NCBI RefSeq assembly: GCF_038246755.1
Contig: NZ_CP134706.1
Coordinates: 6,982,849 to 7,046,848 of the forward strand
Reading direction: 5' to 3'
DNA from: Micromonospora sp. FIMYZ51
GTDB taxonomy: Bacteria; Actinomycetota; Actinomycetes; Mycobacteriales; Micromonosporaceae
DNA length: 64,000 bases
Positions within the stretch are counted from its first letter, which is position 1, and each line of letters starts with the position of its first letter. Positions 56,137 through 64,000 of the stretch are shown piece after piece. Under the pieces are notes generated by a model. The model made no database searches. It saw nothing but the letters and a program-made list of their open reading frames with translations, and was not told where the DNA came from. The position numbers and the translations under genes are program-made.

Positions 56137-56250
56137 ATATCCACAGGCTCGGCAGGTGCCGCGCAATCGCCGACATCCCGCTACAACAAGGGGTTTCGCC
56201 TCTCGTTTCACGTGAAACAGAAACGGCCTGTGGACAACCGGTGTGGATAA
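56137..56250. promoter_or_regulatory. Cluster of DnaA boxes beside parS
   Basis: TGTGGACAA (56229-56237) and TGTGGATAA (56242-56250) are perfect boxes, complement TTGTCCACA and TTATCCACA. ATATCCACA at 56137-56145 has one mismatch, in the opposite orientation. They flank the parS at 56205-56218. Confidence 0.65.
56205..56218. promoter_or_regulatory. parS site
   Basis: GTTTCACGTGAAAC, the 14-bp ParB-binding palindrome of chromosomes, perfect. Confidence 0.92.
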
Positions 56251-56308
56251 CATGCCAGGGCTTCGGGTGCATCCTGACCGCGTACCCGGGCCAACTCGAT
56301 CGTGCCCC

Positions 56309-56322
56309 GTTTCACGTGAAAC
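56309..56322. promoter_or_regulatory. parS site
   Basis: Perfect GTTTCACGTGAAAC, 104 bp from the first. Confidence 0.92.
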
Positions 56323-56826
56323 ACGGCAGCGCCAGGTCCGCCGAGGACCGATCGGACACGGCAGGTCTCGAAATCCACCCAGGCCGGTCAGGCGCGGCAG
56401 CGAGCAGGTACCGACCCGCTGTCGGCAACTGCTGGCCGAGGACCGGCTCAGGGCCCGATCAGACATGGCGACCCTCAGGGCCTGGCAAGGCTCGATTCGA
56501 CAGGGCTACTCCCGGAGCCCGGCAAGGCTCGCTCAGACACGGCAGACCCGGGCTACCCCCGCCCCGGATCAGGCACGCCAGCCCATCGGGCTAACCCAGA
56601 CCCGATCCGCTGCCCCGTGGCCTGGGCCCGCTTAGGGATGGTCAGCGGCGCACCGTCGGAAGCGCCCGCCACTCACTCGCCTGAGATCCGCTGCCGTCCG
56701 CATACCGTCGCTCCCGCGAATGGCCCCGGCAACCTGCTGAGCCGACGCCAGAGCGATCCACGGCGCTCGGCCCAGGTAGACAGCGACCCAGGGCGCACAG
56801 AGCGGCTGCGGTGCGCTGTGGGCGGA

Positions 56827-56866
56827 CACCGTCCGCGCCGCACCGTCCGCGCGACACCGTCCGCGC
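56827..56866. repeat. Three tandem 14-bp iterons
   Basis: CACCGTCCGCGC occurs at 56827-56838, 56841-56852 and 56855-56866, a strict 14-bp spacing. Function unknown. Confidence 0.7.
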
Positions 56867-56912
56867 GACCCTGGCAGGGCCGACAACCGGCAGGCCGCAC
56901 CTCCCGTGCGAC

Positions 56913-56954
56913 GCCGTGCGGGGTGGAGGGGCGCGCCCCTCCACCCCGCACGGC
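56913..56954. repeat. 42-bp perfect palindrome
   Basis: Bases 56913-56933 are the exact reverse complement of 56934-56954, without a spacer, all GC-rich (centre GGGGCGCGCCCC). It could extrude as a cruciform or act as a protein-binding site. It is not near a gene end, so a terminator is unlikely. Confidence 0.9.
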
Positions 56955-57042
56955 AACCATCGCGTGCAGAGCCCGATTGGCCGCTGGACCACACCCCGGA
57001 CAGCTCCGACCCCGACGGCGGCGTTAGGTCGACGGCCGGCCG

Positions 57043-57056
57043 GTTTCACGTGAAAC
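57043..57056. promoter_or_regulatory. parS site inside a 30-bp palindrome
   Basis: Perfect GTTTCACGTGAAAC. The symmetry continues through CCGGCC on each side, giving a perfect 30-bp palindrome at 57035-57064. Confidence 0.92.
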
Positions 57057-57251
57057 CGGCCGGCGGCGGGGTCGCCTCAGCTCGCCGCCACCATCCGGCG
57101 ACTCTGGACTGGAAAGCAGCGTTCGCGGCGCGGGTCCGTTCCGGGCCGCCCTGGCCCTCGGGCAGGCCGAGCGGCCGTACGTACGCGGAATGGCCCGGTC
57201 AACGGGAGAGGGCTGGAACGGCCGAGGCCGGCTGACCGGCGCGGGCCTTCG

Positions 57252-58259
57252 CTACATCTCGGCTTCGGCGCGTTCGACGCCGATGATGCCGACGATGCGC
57301 TCCAGGTCGTCGACCGTGGCGAACTCGATGGTGATCTTGCCCTTGCTCCGCCCGATGTCGACCTTCACCCGGGTGTCGAAGCGGTCGGAGAGTCGGTCGG
57401 CGAGATCGTTCAGGGCCGGCGCGTGCGGCTTCGGCCGGCGCTTGGCCGTCTCCTTCTTGCTCGGCCCCTCGGTCAGGGCGAGCGCGACGATCTCCTCGGT
57501 CGCCCGGACCGACAGCCCTTCGGCAACGATCCGCAGCGCGAGCTGCTCCTGGGTGTCCGCGTCCTCCAGGCTCAGCAGCGCCCGAGCGTGTCCGGCGGAA
57601 AGCACTCCGGCGGCCACCCTGCGCTGCACCTGGGCCGGCAGGTTCAACAGCCGGATGGTGTTCGAGATCTGCGGCCGGCTACGCCCGATCCGGCGAGCCA
57701 GTTCCTCGTGGGTGGCACCGAACTCCTCCAGCAGCTGCTGATAGGCGGCGGCCTCTTCCAACGGGTTCAGGTTCGCCCGATGGATGTTCTCCAGGAGCGC
57801 GTCCCGCAGCATCGCGTCGTCACGGGTGTCGCGGACGATCGCCGGGATGCTCTCCCGGCCGACCGCCTGCGCGGCCCGCCACCTGCGCTCGCCCATGACG
57901 AGTTCGAACTTCTCGTCGTCGAGCTGGCGCACCACGATCGGCTGGAGAAAGCCGACCTCCTGGATGGAGGTCTTCAGTTCCTCCAGGGCCTCCTCGTCGA
58001 AGACCTGCCGGGGCTGCTTCGGGTTGGGCACGATCGAGTCGACCGAGATCTCGGCGAAGCGAGCGCCGGGCACCGGGCTGAGGATCGGATCCGGCGTGAT
58101 CGGTGGTGCCGGCGGCGCCACCACGGCCAGCGGACCCCCGTCGGCCGGCCCGCTCGCCGCCGGTGCGGCACCGAGGTCGGTGCCAGCGTCCGGGGCGGGA
58201 CCGGTCGGAATGAGCGCCCCAAGGCCCCGTCCCAGACCACCCCGAGGACGGTTCTTCAT
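57252..58259 (-). CDS. parB: Chromosome partitioning protein ParB
   Basis: 335 residues; ATG with GGGAGG 6 nt upstream. [18 protein letters not shown] is the conserved ParA-stimulating N-terminus. A Pro/Ala linker follows, then the CTPase domain ([24 protein letters not shown] with GERR), the HTH that reads parS ([18 protein letters not shown]), and the C-terminal dimer domain. It binds and spreads from the parS sites nearby. Confidence 0.97.
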   Translation of the reverse strand: MKNRPRGGLGRGLGALIPTGPAPDAGTDLGAAPAASGPADGGPLAVVAPPAPPITPDPILSPVPGARFAEISVDSIVPNPKQPRQVFDEEALEELKTSIQEVGFLQPIVVRQLDDEKFELVMGERRWRAAQAVGRESIPAIVRDTRDDAMLRDALLENIHRANLNPLEEAAAYQQLLEEFGATHEELARRIGRSRPQISNTIRLLNLPAQVQRRVAAGVLSAGHARALLSLEDADTQEQLALRIVAEGLSVRATEEIVALALTEGPSKKETAKRRPKPHAPALNDLADRLSDRFDTRVKVDIGRSKGKITIEFATVDDLERIVGIIGVERAEAEM

Positions 58260-58286
58260 GCCACGCCTCCCAGCGCCTCGTTCGCC

Positions 58287-59558
58287 TTACGCATTCCGGC
58301 TCACCGGCTCCTTGACCCCTCGCTCGGCAATTTCCTGGGCGGCCTCGAAGTAGCTCGTCGCCCCCCGCGAACCGGGATCGTAGGTCATCACCGATTGGCC
58401 GTAGCTCGGTGCTTCCGAGACCCGCACGTTACGCGGGATCACCGCCTGGAGCACCTTGTCGCCGAAGTGGTTCCGGACGTCCTGCTCCACCGCGTCGGCG
58501 AGTCGGGTACGCCGGTCGTACATGGTGAGCAGGATCGTGGAGACCGCGAGTCGCGGGTTGAGGTGCTGGCGGACCAGGTTGATGTTGTTGATCAGTTGGT
58601 TCAGCCCTTCCAGCGCGTAGTACTCGCATTGGATGGGGATGAGCACCTCCTGCGCGGCCACCAGCGCGTTCACCGTCAACAGGCCGAGCGACGGCGGGCA
58701 GTCGATGAAGACGTAGTCGAAGTGCCCGGGGTACGCGGTGATCGCCCGGTCCAGCCGGGACTCGCGGGCGACCACCGACACCAACTCGATCTCGGCACCG
58801 GCCAGGTCGATGGTGGCCGGTACGCACCAGAGGTTGGGGATGCCCTCCACCGCCTGGGTCACGTCTTCCAGCGGCACGCTGTTGATCAGGCAGTCGTAGA
58901 CATCCGGTACGCCCGTGTGGTGCGGGACGTTAAGCCCGGTGGAGGCGTTGCCCTGCGGGTCGAGGTCGACCACCAGTACCCGGTTGCCGTGCAGGGCGAG
59001 CGCCACCGCCAGGTTCACCGTGGTCGTGGTCTTGCCCACGCCGCCCTTCTGGTTCGCGACGCACATGACCCGGGTCCGCTCCGGCCGAGGCATGTTCACC
59101 TCGCCACTGGGGTTCAGGATCTGCACGGCGCGCATCGCCTCCATAGCCAACGGTGGATCATCCTCTTCGCGCGTCGGGGTTTCAGGTGAAACGTACGCGG
59201 CGTCAGCGACGGCCGAGCCGTAGGACTCCGCCGGGTCGGACGCCGGACGGGGGTCCGGCACCACGCCGGGTGCCTGCTGCTGCGGCGACGCCGCCTCGAA
59301 CCGGGCCGATGCCGAGACGTTCCGCCGGATCGGGATCACCCGTGCCTCGGGAGTGGCGTTTGCGGGTCGGCCGGCGAGGTCCGCCGCATCTCGCGTCGGC
59401 GACCACGGGGCCCCCGACGTGGGTGCCGCCCGTTCGGAGTCCGGCGAGTGCTGTGGCACCCCAGCGGAGGGCCAACCCCGGTATTCGGTTTCACGTGAAA
59501 CAGGGTCGTCCGCTGACCCGGTCACCCGTTTATCGTCGTACCTGCCGTCGTCATGCAC
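58287..59558 (-). CDS. parA: Chromosome partitioning ATPase ParA
   Basis: 423 residues from ATG 59558; the ribosome binding site is weak. An unstructured head of about 150 residues holds the codons of two parS-like sequences (VSRET at 59488-59501, and one degenerate). Then a deviant Walker A VMCVANQKGGVGKTTTTVNL and VDLDPQGNASTGL, Walker B in YVFIDCPPSLGLLTVNAL. It drives segregation with ParB; parB follows after 27 bp. Confidence 0.96.
   Translation of the reverse strand: MHDDGRYDDKRVTGSADDPVSRETEYRGWPSAGVPQHSPDSERAAPTSGAPWSPTRDAADLAGRPANATPEARVIPIRRNVSASARFEAASPQQQAPGVVPDPRPASDPAESYGSAVADAAYVSPETPTREEDDPPLAMEAMRAVQILNPSGEVNMPRPERTRVMCVANQKGGVGKTTTTVNLAVALALHGNRVLVVDLDPQGNASTGLNVPHHTGVPDVYDCLINSVPLEDVTQAVEGIPNLWCVPATIDLAGAEIELVSVVARESRLDRAITAYPGHFDYVFIDCPPSLGLLTVNALVAAQEVLIPIQCEYYALEGLNQLINNINLVRQHLNPRLAVSTILLTMYDRRTRLADAVEQDVRNHFGDKVLQAVIPRNVRVSEAPSYGQSVMTYDPGSRGATSYFEAAQEIAERGVKEPVSRNA
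59179..59192. promoter_or_regulatory. Degenerate parS inside parA
   Basis: GTTTCAGGTGAAAC, one mismatch from the consensus. Confidence 0.5.
59488..59501. promoter_or_regulatory. parS site inside parA
   Basis: Perfect GTTTCACGTGAAAC in the 5' coding part of parA, about 60 bp from the start. Confidence 0.9.
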
Positions 59559-59865
59559 CTGTCATCCCTGCCCGCTTCGGATGGTCGGTCCGCACCCCGT
59601 CAACCGGGCCACTCGCGCGCTCTCCGCAGAGGTACCGCCCGGCGGAAGCAGTCGGGCCCCGGAGGACATCGCCGCCCGCTCCACACTATCGACGCGCGGT
59701 CAGCCTACGGCGCATGGGCGCGGCCGGTCCACGTCGGGTTCGCAACCCGCCGATCACAGTTGAGCGAGGGGCCCAGATTGGCCGGCCGGGAACCGATCTC
59801 AATCGGGCGTTCGGGGTGTGCGGTGCGAGTGGCACTGCGACCGGTCCGGTCGGTCCCGACCGACG
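59559..59865. other. parA upstream region
   Basis: 307 bp between rsmG and parA. No gene recognised; it presumably holds the parAB promoter. No parS here. Confidence 0.6.
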
Positions 59866-60690
59866 TCAGCGCCGACGGGACCGACCGGCGCGCGACTTCC
59901 GGGACGCCGCTTTGGGCGTCGGGCCGACCACCCGCTCCCGCACGATCTCCACCACGGTGGTCGGCGGATCGACCACGCCCGCGCCGCACCGGTGCAGGAC
60001 GGGCGGTGCACCGCCGAGACGGTGCACCGCCTCGGCATGCTCGACCGCCTCCTCGGCCGCCGAGGCACCCTTCAGGGCGAGCAGCCGTCCGCCCGGTACG
60101 GCCAGCGGCAGGCACCAGGCGGCGAGCCGGTCCAGTGGTGCGACCGCACGGGCCGTCACCACCTCGCCGTGCACCGGCTCCGCCCCGGCGGCCACCTCCT
60201 CCGCCCGGCCGCGGAACACCCGGACCGACTCGGACAACTCCAGCTCGTCGATGACCTCCACAAGGAAGGCGGTACGCCGGGCCAGCGGCTCGATCAGCGT
60301 CACCCGAAGATCGGGCCGGGCGATGGCGAGCACCAGGCCGGGCAACCCCGCACCGGAGCCCACGTCGAGCACGGTCGCGCCGGTCGGAATGAGTTCGCCG
60401 ACAGCGGCGCAGTTGAGCAGGTGGCGATCCCAGATCCGGGGAGCCTCGCGCGGGCCGATCAGGCCGCGCAGCACGCCGTCGGTGGCCAGCAGTTCGGCGT
60501 ACGCGGCCGCGAGATCGAGCCGGTCGCCGAACAGCTGCCGGGCCGCCTCGGCCAACTCGGGCGGCAACACCGCCACCGCCGGGTCCGGTGACCGCACCGG
60601 CCGGGGCGGCTCGGGCCGGGCAGCCGGCGGCCCGGGCGGCGTACCACCCGGGCCGGACGGGCTACCAGCGTTGACGTCGTCCCGAGCCAC
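59866..60690 (-). CDS. rsmG: 16S rRNA (guanine527-N7)-methyltransferase RsmG
   Basis: 274 residues from GTG 60690. The SAM motif [20 protein letters not shown] and [17 protein letters not shown] are GidB signatures, with [18 protein letters not shown] before them. It methylates 16S rRNA; loss gives low-level streptomycin resistance in other bacteria. A Pro-rich head of about 40 residues and a basic tail are lineage features. Confidence 0.95.
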   Translation of the reverse strand: MARDDVNAGSPSGPGGTPPGPPAARPEPPRPVRSPDPAVAVLPPELAEAARQLFGDRLDLAAAYAELLATDGVLRGLIGPREAPRIWDRHLLNCAAVGELIPTGATVLDVGSGAGLPGLVLAIARPDLRVTLIEPLARRTAFLVEVIDELELSESVRVFRGRAEEVAAGAEPVHGEVVTARAVAPLDRLAAWCLPLAVPGGRLLALKGASAAEEAVEHAEAVHRLGGAPPVLHRCGAGVVDPPTTVVEIVRERVVGPTPKAASRKSRAGRSRRR

Positions 60691-60694
60691 CCGT

Positions 60695-61279
60695 TCAGTC
60701 CGCCGGACGGACGATGATGCGCCGGTTGGGTTCGACACCCTCGGACTCGCTCTCCACCCCGTCGATCGCGTTGACCACGTCGTGCACACACTTACGCTCG
60801 AACGCCGACATCGGCTCCAGCCGCACCAGCTCGCCGTGCTCCTTCACCTTCTCGACGGCGTTGCGGGCGACGGCCGCGAGTTCCTTGCGGCGGTTGGCCC
60901 GGTAGCCGCCAATGTCGAGCAGCAGCCGGCTCGGCGAGCCGGTCTGCCGGAAGACGGCGAGCCGGGCCAGTTCCTGAAGCGACTCCAGGGTGGCACCACG
61001 CTGGCCGACCAGGTTCTGTAGGCGGCCACCGACCACCTCGACCACCGGCCGACCACCGGACACCAGTTCGTCGATGTCGCCGTCGTAGTCGAGGATGTCG
61101 AGCAGTCCTTCGATGTAGTCAGCGGCGATCTCGCTCTGCCGGAACAGATCGCTCTCACCGGCGGCCTTGCTCGGCGCCGGCTCCGCGTCGGTCTCCGCCA
61201 GCTCGCCGTCGACCGGAGCCGTCGCGGTCGGCTCGTCGTCCAGGGGCTGGTCGGCGCGGGGGATGCTGGTGTCGGTCAC
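60695..61279 (-). CDS. jag: Jag/KhpB-type RNA-binding protein (KH-R3H)
   Basis: 194 residues from GTG 61279 (GGAG upstream). An acidic head, KH-II domain ([19 protein letters not shown] to [18 protein letters not shown]) and R3H domain ([20 protein letters not shown] to [13 protein letters not shown]). It lies in the yidC-jag-rsmG order normal for Gram-positive bacteria and probably binds RNA linked to envelope genes. Confidence 0.92.
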   Translation of the reverse strand: MTDTSIPRADQPLDDEPTATAPVDGELAETDAEPAPSKAAGESDLFRQSEIAADYIEGLLDILDYDGDIDELVSGGRPVVEVVGGRLQNLVGQRGATLESLQELARLAVFRQTGSPSRLLLDIGGYRANRRKELAAVARNAVEKVKEHGELVRLEPMSAFERKCVHDVVNAIDGVESESEGVEPNRRIIVRPAD

Positions 61280-61460
61280 GGTGTCATCTCCGTACTCGCT
61301 CGGCCGGACCTGAGGGTCCGCTGGTTTCCCGCGGCCGGCTGGACGTCGCCGGTGCCCACGGGCACGTCGTCTGTAGGGGCAGTCTCGCCCGTCCGCCACG
61401 GCACGCGCGGCGGTTCGCGCCTGCGCTGCCAACCTTGCGGCGGTGCCGCTGTCGCGCAAC

Positions 61461-61489
61461 GGGCCGCCGCCGGAAGCTGGCGGCGGCCC
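61461..61489 (-). terminator. 11-bp perfect hairpin after yidC
   Basis: GGGCCGCCGCC (61461-61471) pairs with GGCGGCGGCCC (61479-61489), 7-nt loop, 8 nt past the yidC stop. It may end or attenuate transcription into jag. Confidence 0.7.
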
Positions 61490-61496
61490 GGACGAT

Positions 61497-62483
61497 TCAG
61501 CCCTTCCGCTTGGCTGGGCGGCCCTTCTTCGGGTTGACCGGCTTGGCACCCGGCTTCGGCCCGGCGACCTTCGGCGCGGCCGGCTGCGGCGGCGTCGGGG
61601 CGGGCTTGCTCCGGCCAAGCAGGCCACGGGTCTTCGCCGGCTGCGCGCCGTTGCGCCCGGAGGTGCCCGGCTTGCTGGTCGCCGTCACGGGCGGCGGGAA
61701 CTTGCGCAGCACCCACTGCTGCTGGCCGAGGGTGAAGAGGTTGTTGGTGACCCAGTAGATGATCACGCCGATCGGGAAGATGGCACCGGAGATCAGCAGC
61801 GACAGCGGGATGCCGTAGAGCATCAGGCGCTGGATCATCCGCTGCTGCGGGTCCTCCGCCCAGCCGGTCTTGAGGATCATCTGGCGGCTGGTGAGGTACG
61901 TGGTGCCCATCATCACCAGCACCAGCACACCCGCCATGATCTTGACGGTGGTGCCGTTCGCGCCGAGCCGGGCCAGTTCCTCGGCGGTGGAGCCGAACTT
62001 CCCGGCGATCGGTGCGGTGAACAGCGTGGCGACCGAGGCGCTGTCGAACTGGCTCACGGTCCAGCCGTACAGCGTCTTGGCACCCTCGCCGCGATCCGGG
62101 TTGAGCCGCCGGAGCACGTGGAAGAGGCCGAGGAAGACGGGGATCTGGAGGAACATCGGAAGGCAGCCCATGAGCGGGTTGGCCTTTTCCTTCCGATAGA
62201 GCTCCATCATCTCCTTCTGGAGCGTCTCCCGGTCACCCTTGTGCTTCTCCTGTAGCGCCTTCACCTGGGGCTGGAGCGCCTGCATCGCCCGCTGCGACTT
62301 GATCTGCTTGACGAAGACCGGGAACAGGATCACCCGGACGGTGACCACCAGGAAGAAGATGGCCAGGATCCAGGACCAGTTGGTGCCGAGGACCGCGGTA
62401 TCCGGAACCCCGATGGCGTCCCAGACCGAATGCCAGGCCAGCAGGATCCACGAAATCGCGTAGTAGATCCAGTCGAGACTCAA
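61497..62483 (-). CDS. yidC: Membrane protein insertase YidC, TTG start
   Basis: 328 residues; the first codon is TTG 62483, with GGAG upstream inside the end of yidD. Five helices; a membrane cavity Arg in VTVRVILFPVFVKQIKSQRA, MGCLPMFLQIPVFLGLFHVL and IYWVTNNLFTLGQQQWVLRK. It inserts membrane proteins with or without SecYEG. A long basic Pro-rich tail (about residues 265-328) probably binds ribosomes. Confidence 0.96.
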   Translation of the reverse strand: MSLDWIYYAISWILLAWHSVWDAIGVPDTAVLGTNWSWILAIFFLVVTVRVILFPVFVKQIKSQRAMQALQPQVKALQEKHKGDRETLQKEMMELYRKEKANPLMGCLPMFLQIPVFLGLFHVLRRLNPDRGEGAKTLYGWTVSQFDSASVATLFTAPIAGKFGSTAEELARLGANGTTVKIMAGVLVLVMMGTTYLTSRQMILKTGWAEDPQQRMIQRLMLYGIPLSLLISGAIFPIGVIIYWVTNNLFTLGQQQWVLRKFPPPVTATSKPGTSGRNGAQPAKTRGLLGRSKPAPTPPQPAAPKVAGPKPGAKPVNPKKGRPAKRKG

Positions 62484-62486
62484 TTC

Positions 62487-62774
62487 TCAGGCTCCAGTCA
62501 CGTCGGCAGCTCGGCGGCCGCCCGGCTCCGGCACCGGGTCGTATCCACCAGGATGGAATGGGTGGCAGCGCGACAACCGCCGGACCGTCAGCGCGGCTCC
62601 CCGGAGCGCGCCGTGCCGCACCACCGACTCAAGGGCGTAAGCGCTGCACGACGGGTAGAACCGACAGCGGGCCGGCAGAGCCGGACTTATCCACCGACGG
62701 TACGCGATGATGGGCAGCGCCAGCACCCGGGCACCGGCGGTGGCCGGCCGGGCCGCCTGCGGCTCGGTGCTCAC
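62487..62774 (-). CDS. yidD: Membrane protein insertion efficiency factor YidD
   Basis: 95 residues. [20 protein letters not shown] and [18 protein letters not shown] are diagnostic, with the conserved Cys set. The GTG overlaps the rnpA stop by 4 bp. Confidence 0.95.
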   Translation of the reverse strand: MSTEPQAARPATAGARVLALPIIAYRRWISPALPARCRFYPSCSAYALESVVRHGALRGAALTVRRLSRCHPFHPGGYDPVPEPGGRRAADVTGA

Positions 62775-63190
62775 CGTCGCCGTCCTCGACCGGTCGCGGC
62801 GGCACTGAGCGCAGCGTCCAGGTCGGCACCGAGCCGCTGGTACGTGGCGTCGGCCGCCGACGGCAGAGCGCGTACGACGAGGGTGCTGCCGGCCGGCAGG
62901 GCATCGAGCCGGTCCCGGACCAGGTGCCGCAAGCGGCGGCGGACCTTGTTCCGAACCACCGCGGGCCCGACGGCCTTGGAAACCACGAAGCCGGCGCGGG
63001 GAATCGGCGCGGAGTCCGCCTCCGTGCCACCCCGCGCCGGCTTCGGCGCTGTTTCGGTGGATCCGGCTGTGCCCGGCAGGGTCAGGTGGACGACAAGCGT
63101 GCCTCGGCCGGCCCGACGGCCACCGCGAACCGCTGCGGCGAAGTCGCTACTGCGCCGCAGTCGCTGCGCGGCTGCCAGCACGACGCCCAC
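62771..63190 (-). CDS. rnpA: Ribonuclease P protein component
   Basis: 139 residues from GTG 63190. [40 protein letters not shown] (with the RNR motif) and [16 protein letters not shown]. It partners the RNase P RNA in 5' tRNA maturation. An insert of about 20 residues ([20 protein letters not shown]) separates the first two blocks. Confidence 0.95.
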   Translation of the reverse strand: MGVVLAAAQRLRRSSDFAAAVRGGRRAGRGTLVVHLTLPGTAGSTETAPKPARGGTEADSAPIPRAGFVVSKAVGPAVVRNKVRRRLRHLVRDRLDALPAGSTLVVRALPSAADATYQRLGADLDAALSAAATGRGRRR

Positions 63191-63216
63191 GTCCCCCGGA
63201 GCAGACCCGGTCGGCC

Positions 63217-63354
63217 TCAGGCCGACAGGCGGGCGCGGCCCTTGGCACGACGGGTCGAGATGATGGCGCGGCCGGCCCGGGTGCGCATGCGCAGCCGGAA
63301 GCCGTGGGTCTTCGCGCGCCGGCGGTTGTTCGGCTGGTAGGTGCGCTTGCTCAC
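63217..63354 (-). CDS. rpmH: 50S ribosomal protein bL34
   Basis: 45 residues from GTG 63354, GGAGAG upstream. [20 protein letters not shown] and [13 protein letters not shown]. It is the first gene of the rpmH-rnpA-yidD-yidC cluster. Confidence 0.97.
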   Translation of the reverse strand: MSKRTYQPNNRRRAKTHGFRLRMRTRAGRAIISTRRAKGRARLSA

Positions 63355-64000
63355 GTCAGGCTCTCCGTTGTCGGACGCCCCGGGCGGATGATCGCCCGGG
63401 TCGTGGTGGTCCAGGCCGCCGCTGTGGTGGCCCCGATCGGTGCTGCCCAGGCGGTGCGACGCCGCTCCGAACTCCGCGACACCTCGGCGCGCGGAGAGAA
63501 CGACTGTGGGCAGCAAGCACCCATCACCCTAGCAGAGGGCGTGAGAGCAGCCTCTCTACCCTAGGTCGGGGTGCAATCACCGTCAAACCCTCCCGACCAC
63601 CGCAGCCACCAGCGGCAAAGCCGGCCGCAGGGGCGGTTTTCCCGCATGCCGACAAGCGCCGGGTGCGTCGACGGTTGATGCCGCGGCGACAACGCTGTTA
63701 CCGTGCCCGATTGCGGTCAGCGTCTCCAGGTCCGGGGATGTCGCCGGCAGGCAAGACCGGACACGGTGGTGAATCGTTCGGCACGGTGAACCCGCTTCAG
63801 CGCCCGACCACGGCAGGGGGGCAGGTCCGACCCGCGCCCGGCGGGCGGCCACAATCGGTCGGTACACAGGCTGTGGATAACTTGTGGAGAACGACCGGTG
63901 GGACGTCCGGGTAACTGAGGTGGCGCCCGCCCGGTACGAGGCATCCGGACGCCCGGAGAAGGCGGCGTCCGGGAGCAGAGGCGAGGGGGTGGCACGACGG
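63355..64000. other. rpmH-dnaA intergenic region (oriC-proximal)
   Basis: 646 bp without a recognisable gene. It holds the rpmH promoter and, near the right end, a perfect DnaA box (63872-63880) with a weaker neighbour at 63883-63891 (TGTGGAGAA). dnaA is expected just beyond the window on the plus strand. Confidence 0.7.
63872..63880 (-). promoter_or_regulatory. DnaA box near the origin
   Basis: Plus strand TGTGGATAA; perfect DnaA box on the minus strand, in the expected rpmH-dnaA gap. Confidence 0.75.

Larger units (their letters stand above)
56057..57251. other. 1.2-kb gene-free region with parS sites, DnaA boxes and palindromes
   Basis: No coding frame here has a ribosome binding site or recognisable similarity. 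It contains parS sites at 56205, 56309 and 57043, DnaA boxes at 56137-56250, three 14-bp iterons at 56827-56866 and a 42-bp perfect palindrome at 56913-56954. It sits just downstream of parB (57252-58259, minus strand), so it is read as part of the chromosome partition (centromere) region near oriC. Confidence 0.8.

Noticed and set aside
56243..57053. Several 80-136-codon frames in the parS region
   Set aside because: All are low-complexity translations of palindromes and iterons without ribosome binding sites.
1..64000. tRNA, rRNA and riboswitch genes
   Set aside because: No cloverleaf, rRNA segment or known riboswitch motif could be recognised by eye in the intergenic regions.

Overview
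High-GC actinobacterial chromosome, best matched to the Micromonosporaceae (Micromonospora or a close relative). The grounds are the GC-rich codon usage, actinobacterial families (SARP regulator, DUF5318, zf-TFIIB protein, mviN-sigM-trx-cwlM-par order) and protein sequences of Micromonospora type. The genus cannot be fixed from the sequence alone.

Layout. 1-9.9 kb: tail of a UvrD-like helicase, a repeat-rich membrane protein, an AAA/winged-helix ATPase preceded by CTAG-rich hairpins, a polysaccharide pyruvyl transferase, a GNAT enzyme, a DoxX protein, a GT87-like mannosyltransferase and a molybdenum-cofactor cluster (moaC-mog-moeA-moaE). 10-18.5 kb: a large SARP/NB-ARC/TPR regulator divergent from a membrane GGDEF-EAL protein, then a membrane protein, a phosphoribosyltransferase and a zinc-ribbon protein. 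18.6-22.5 kb: a mobile-element hotspot. A decayed maleylpyruvate-isomerase-like gene lies beside a free-standing LAGLIDADG homing endonuclease interrupted by one in-frame amber codon. The endonuclease overlaps the stop of dnaB by 4 bp, and dnaB itself carries a 375-residue intein in its P-loop with class 3 (Trp-Cys-Thr) signature residues. 22.9-26.4 kb: a disordered membrane protein and the rpsF-ssb-rpsR-rplI operon. 27-34.8 kb: endonuclease IV, two multi-spanning GT-C-like proteins and a class A penicillin-binding protein whose N-terminal low-complexity region is out of frame. 35-42.7 kb: DUF5318 protein, padR-ino1 operon with a clear operator, lipoprotein, ogt, a secreted subtilase with fascin-like repeats, CCA-adding enzyme.

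42.8-64 kb is the origin-proximal block conserved in actinobacteria: murJ, a membrane pseudokinase, sigM and its anti-sigma factor, trxB-trxA (with a SigR/SigH-type promoter), cwlM, then (after extra genes) parB-parA-rsmG-jag-yidC-yidD-rnpA-rpmH on the minus strand. The window ends in the rpmH upstream region with DnaA boxes, so dnaA and oriC should lie just to the right. A 1.2-kb gene-free region upstream of the HIT-like gene, next to parB, holds three perfect parS sites, clustered DnaA boxes, 14-bp iterons and a 42-bp perfect palindrome. A fourth parS lies inside parA.

Themes. Cell-envelope assembly links MurJ, the pseudokinase, CwlM, the PBP and YidC/YidD. Chromosome replication and segregation links DnaB, SSB, ParAB/parS and the DnaA boxes. 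The least explained features are the intein plus homing-endonuclease pair at dnaB, the palindrome-rich parS region, and a long inverted repeat with G-rich/C-rich arms between 38.25 and 38.41 kb. No tRNA, rRNA or CRISPR was recognised.
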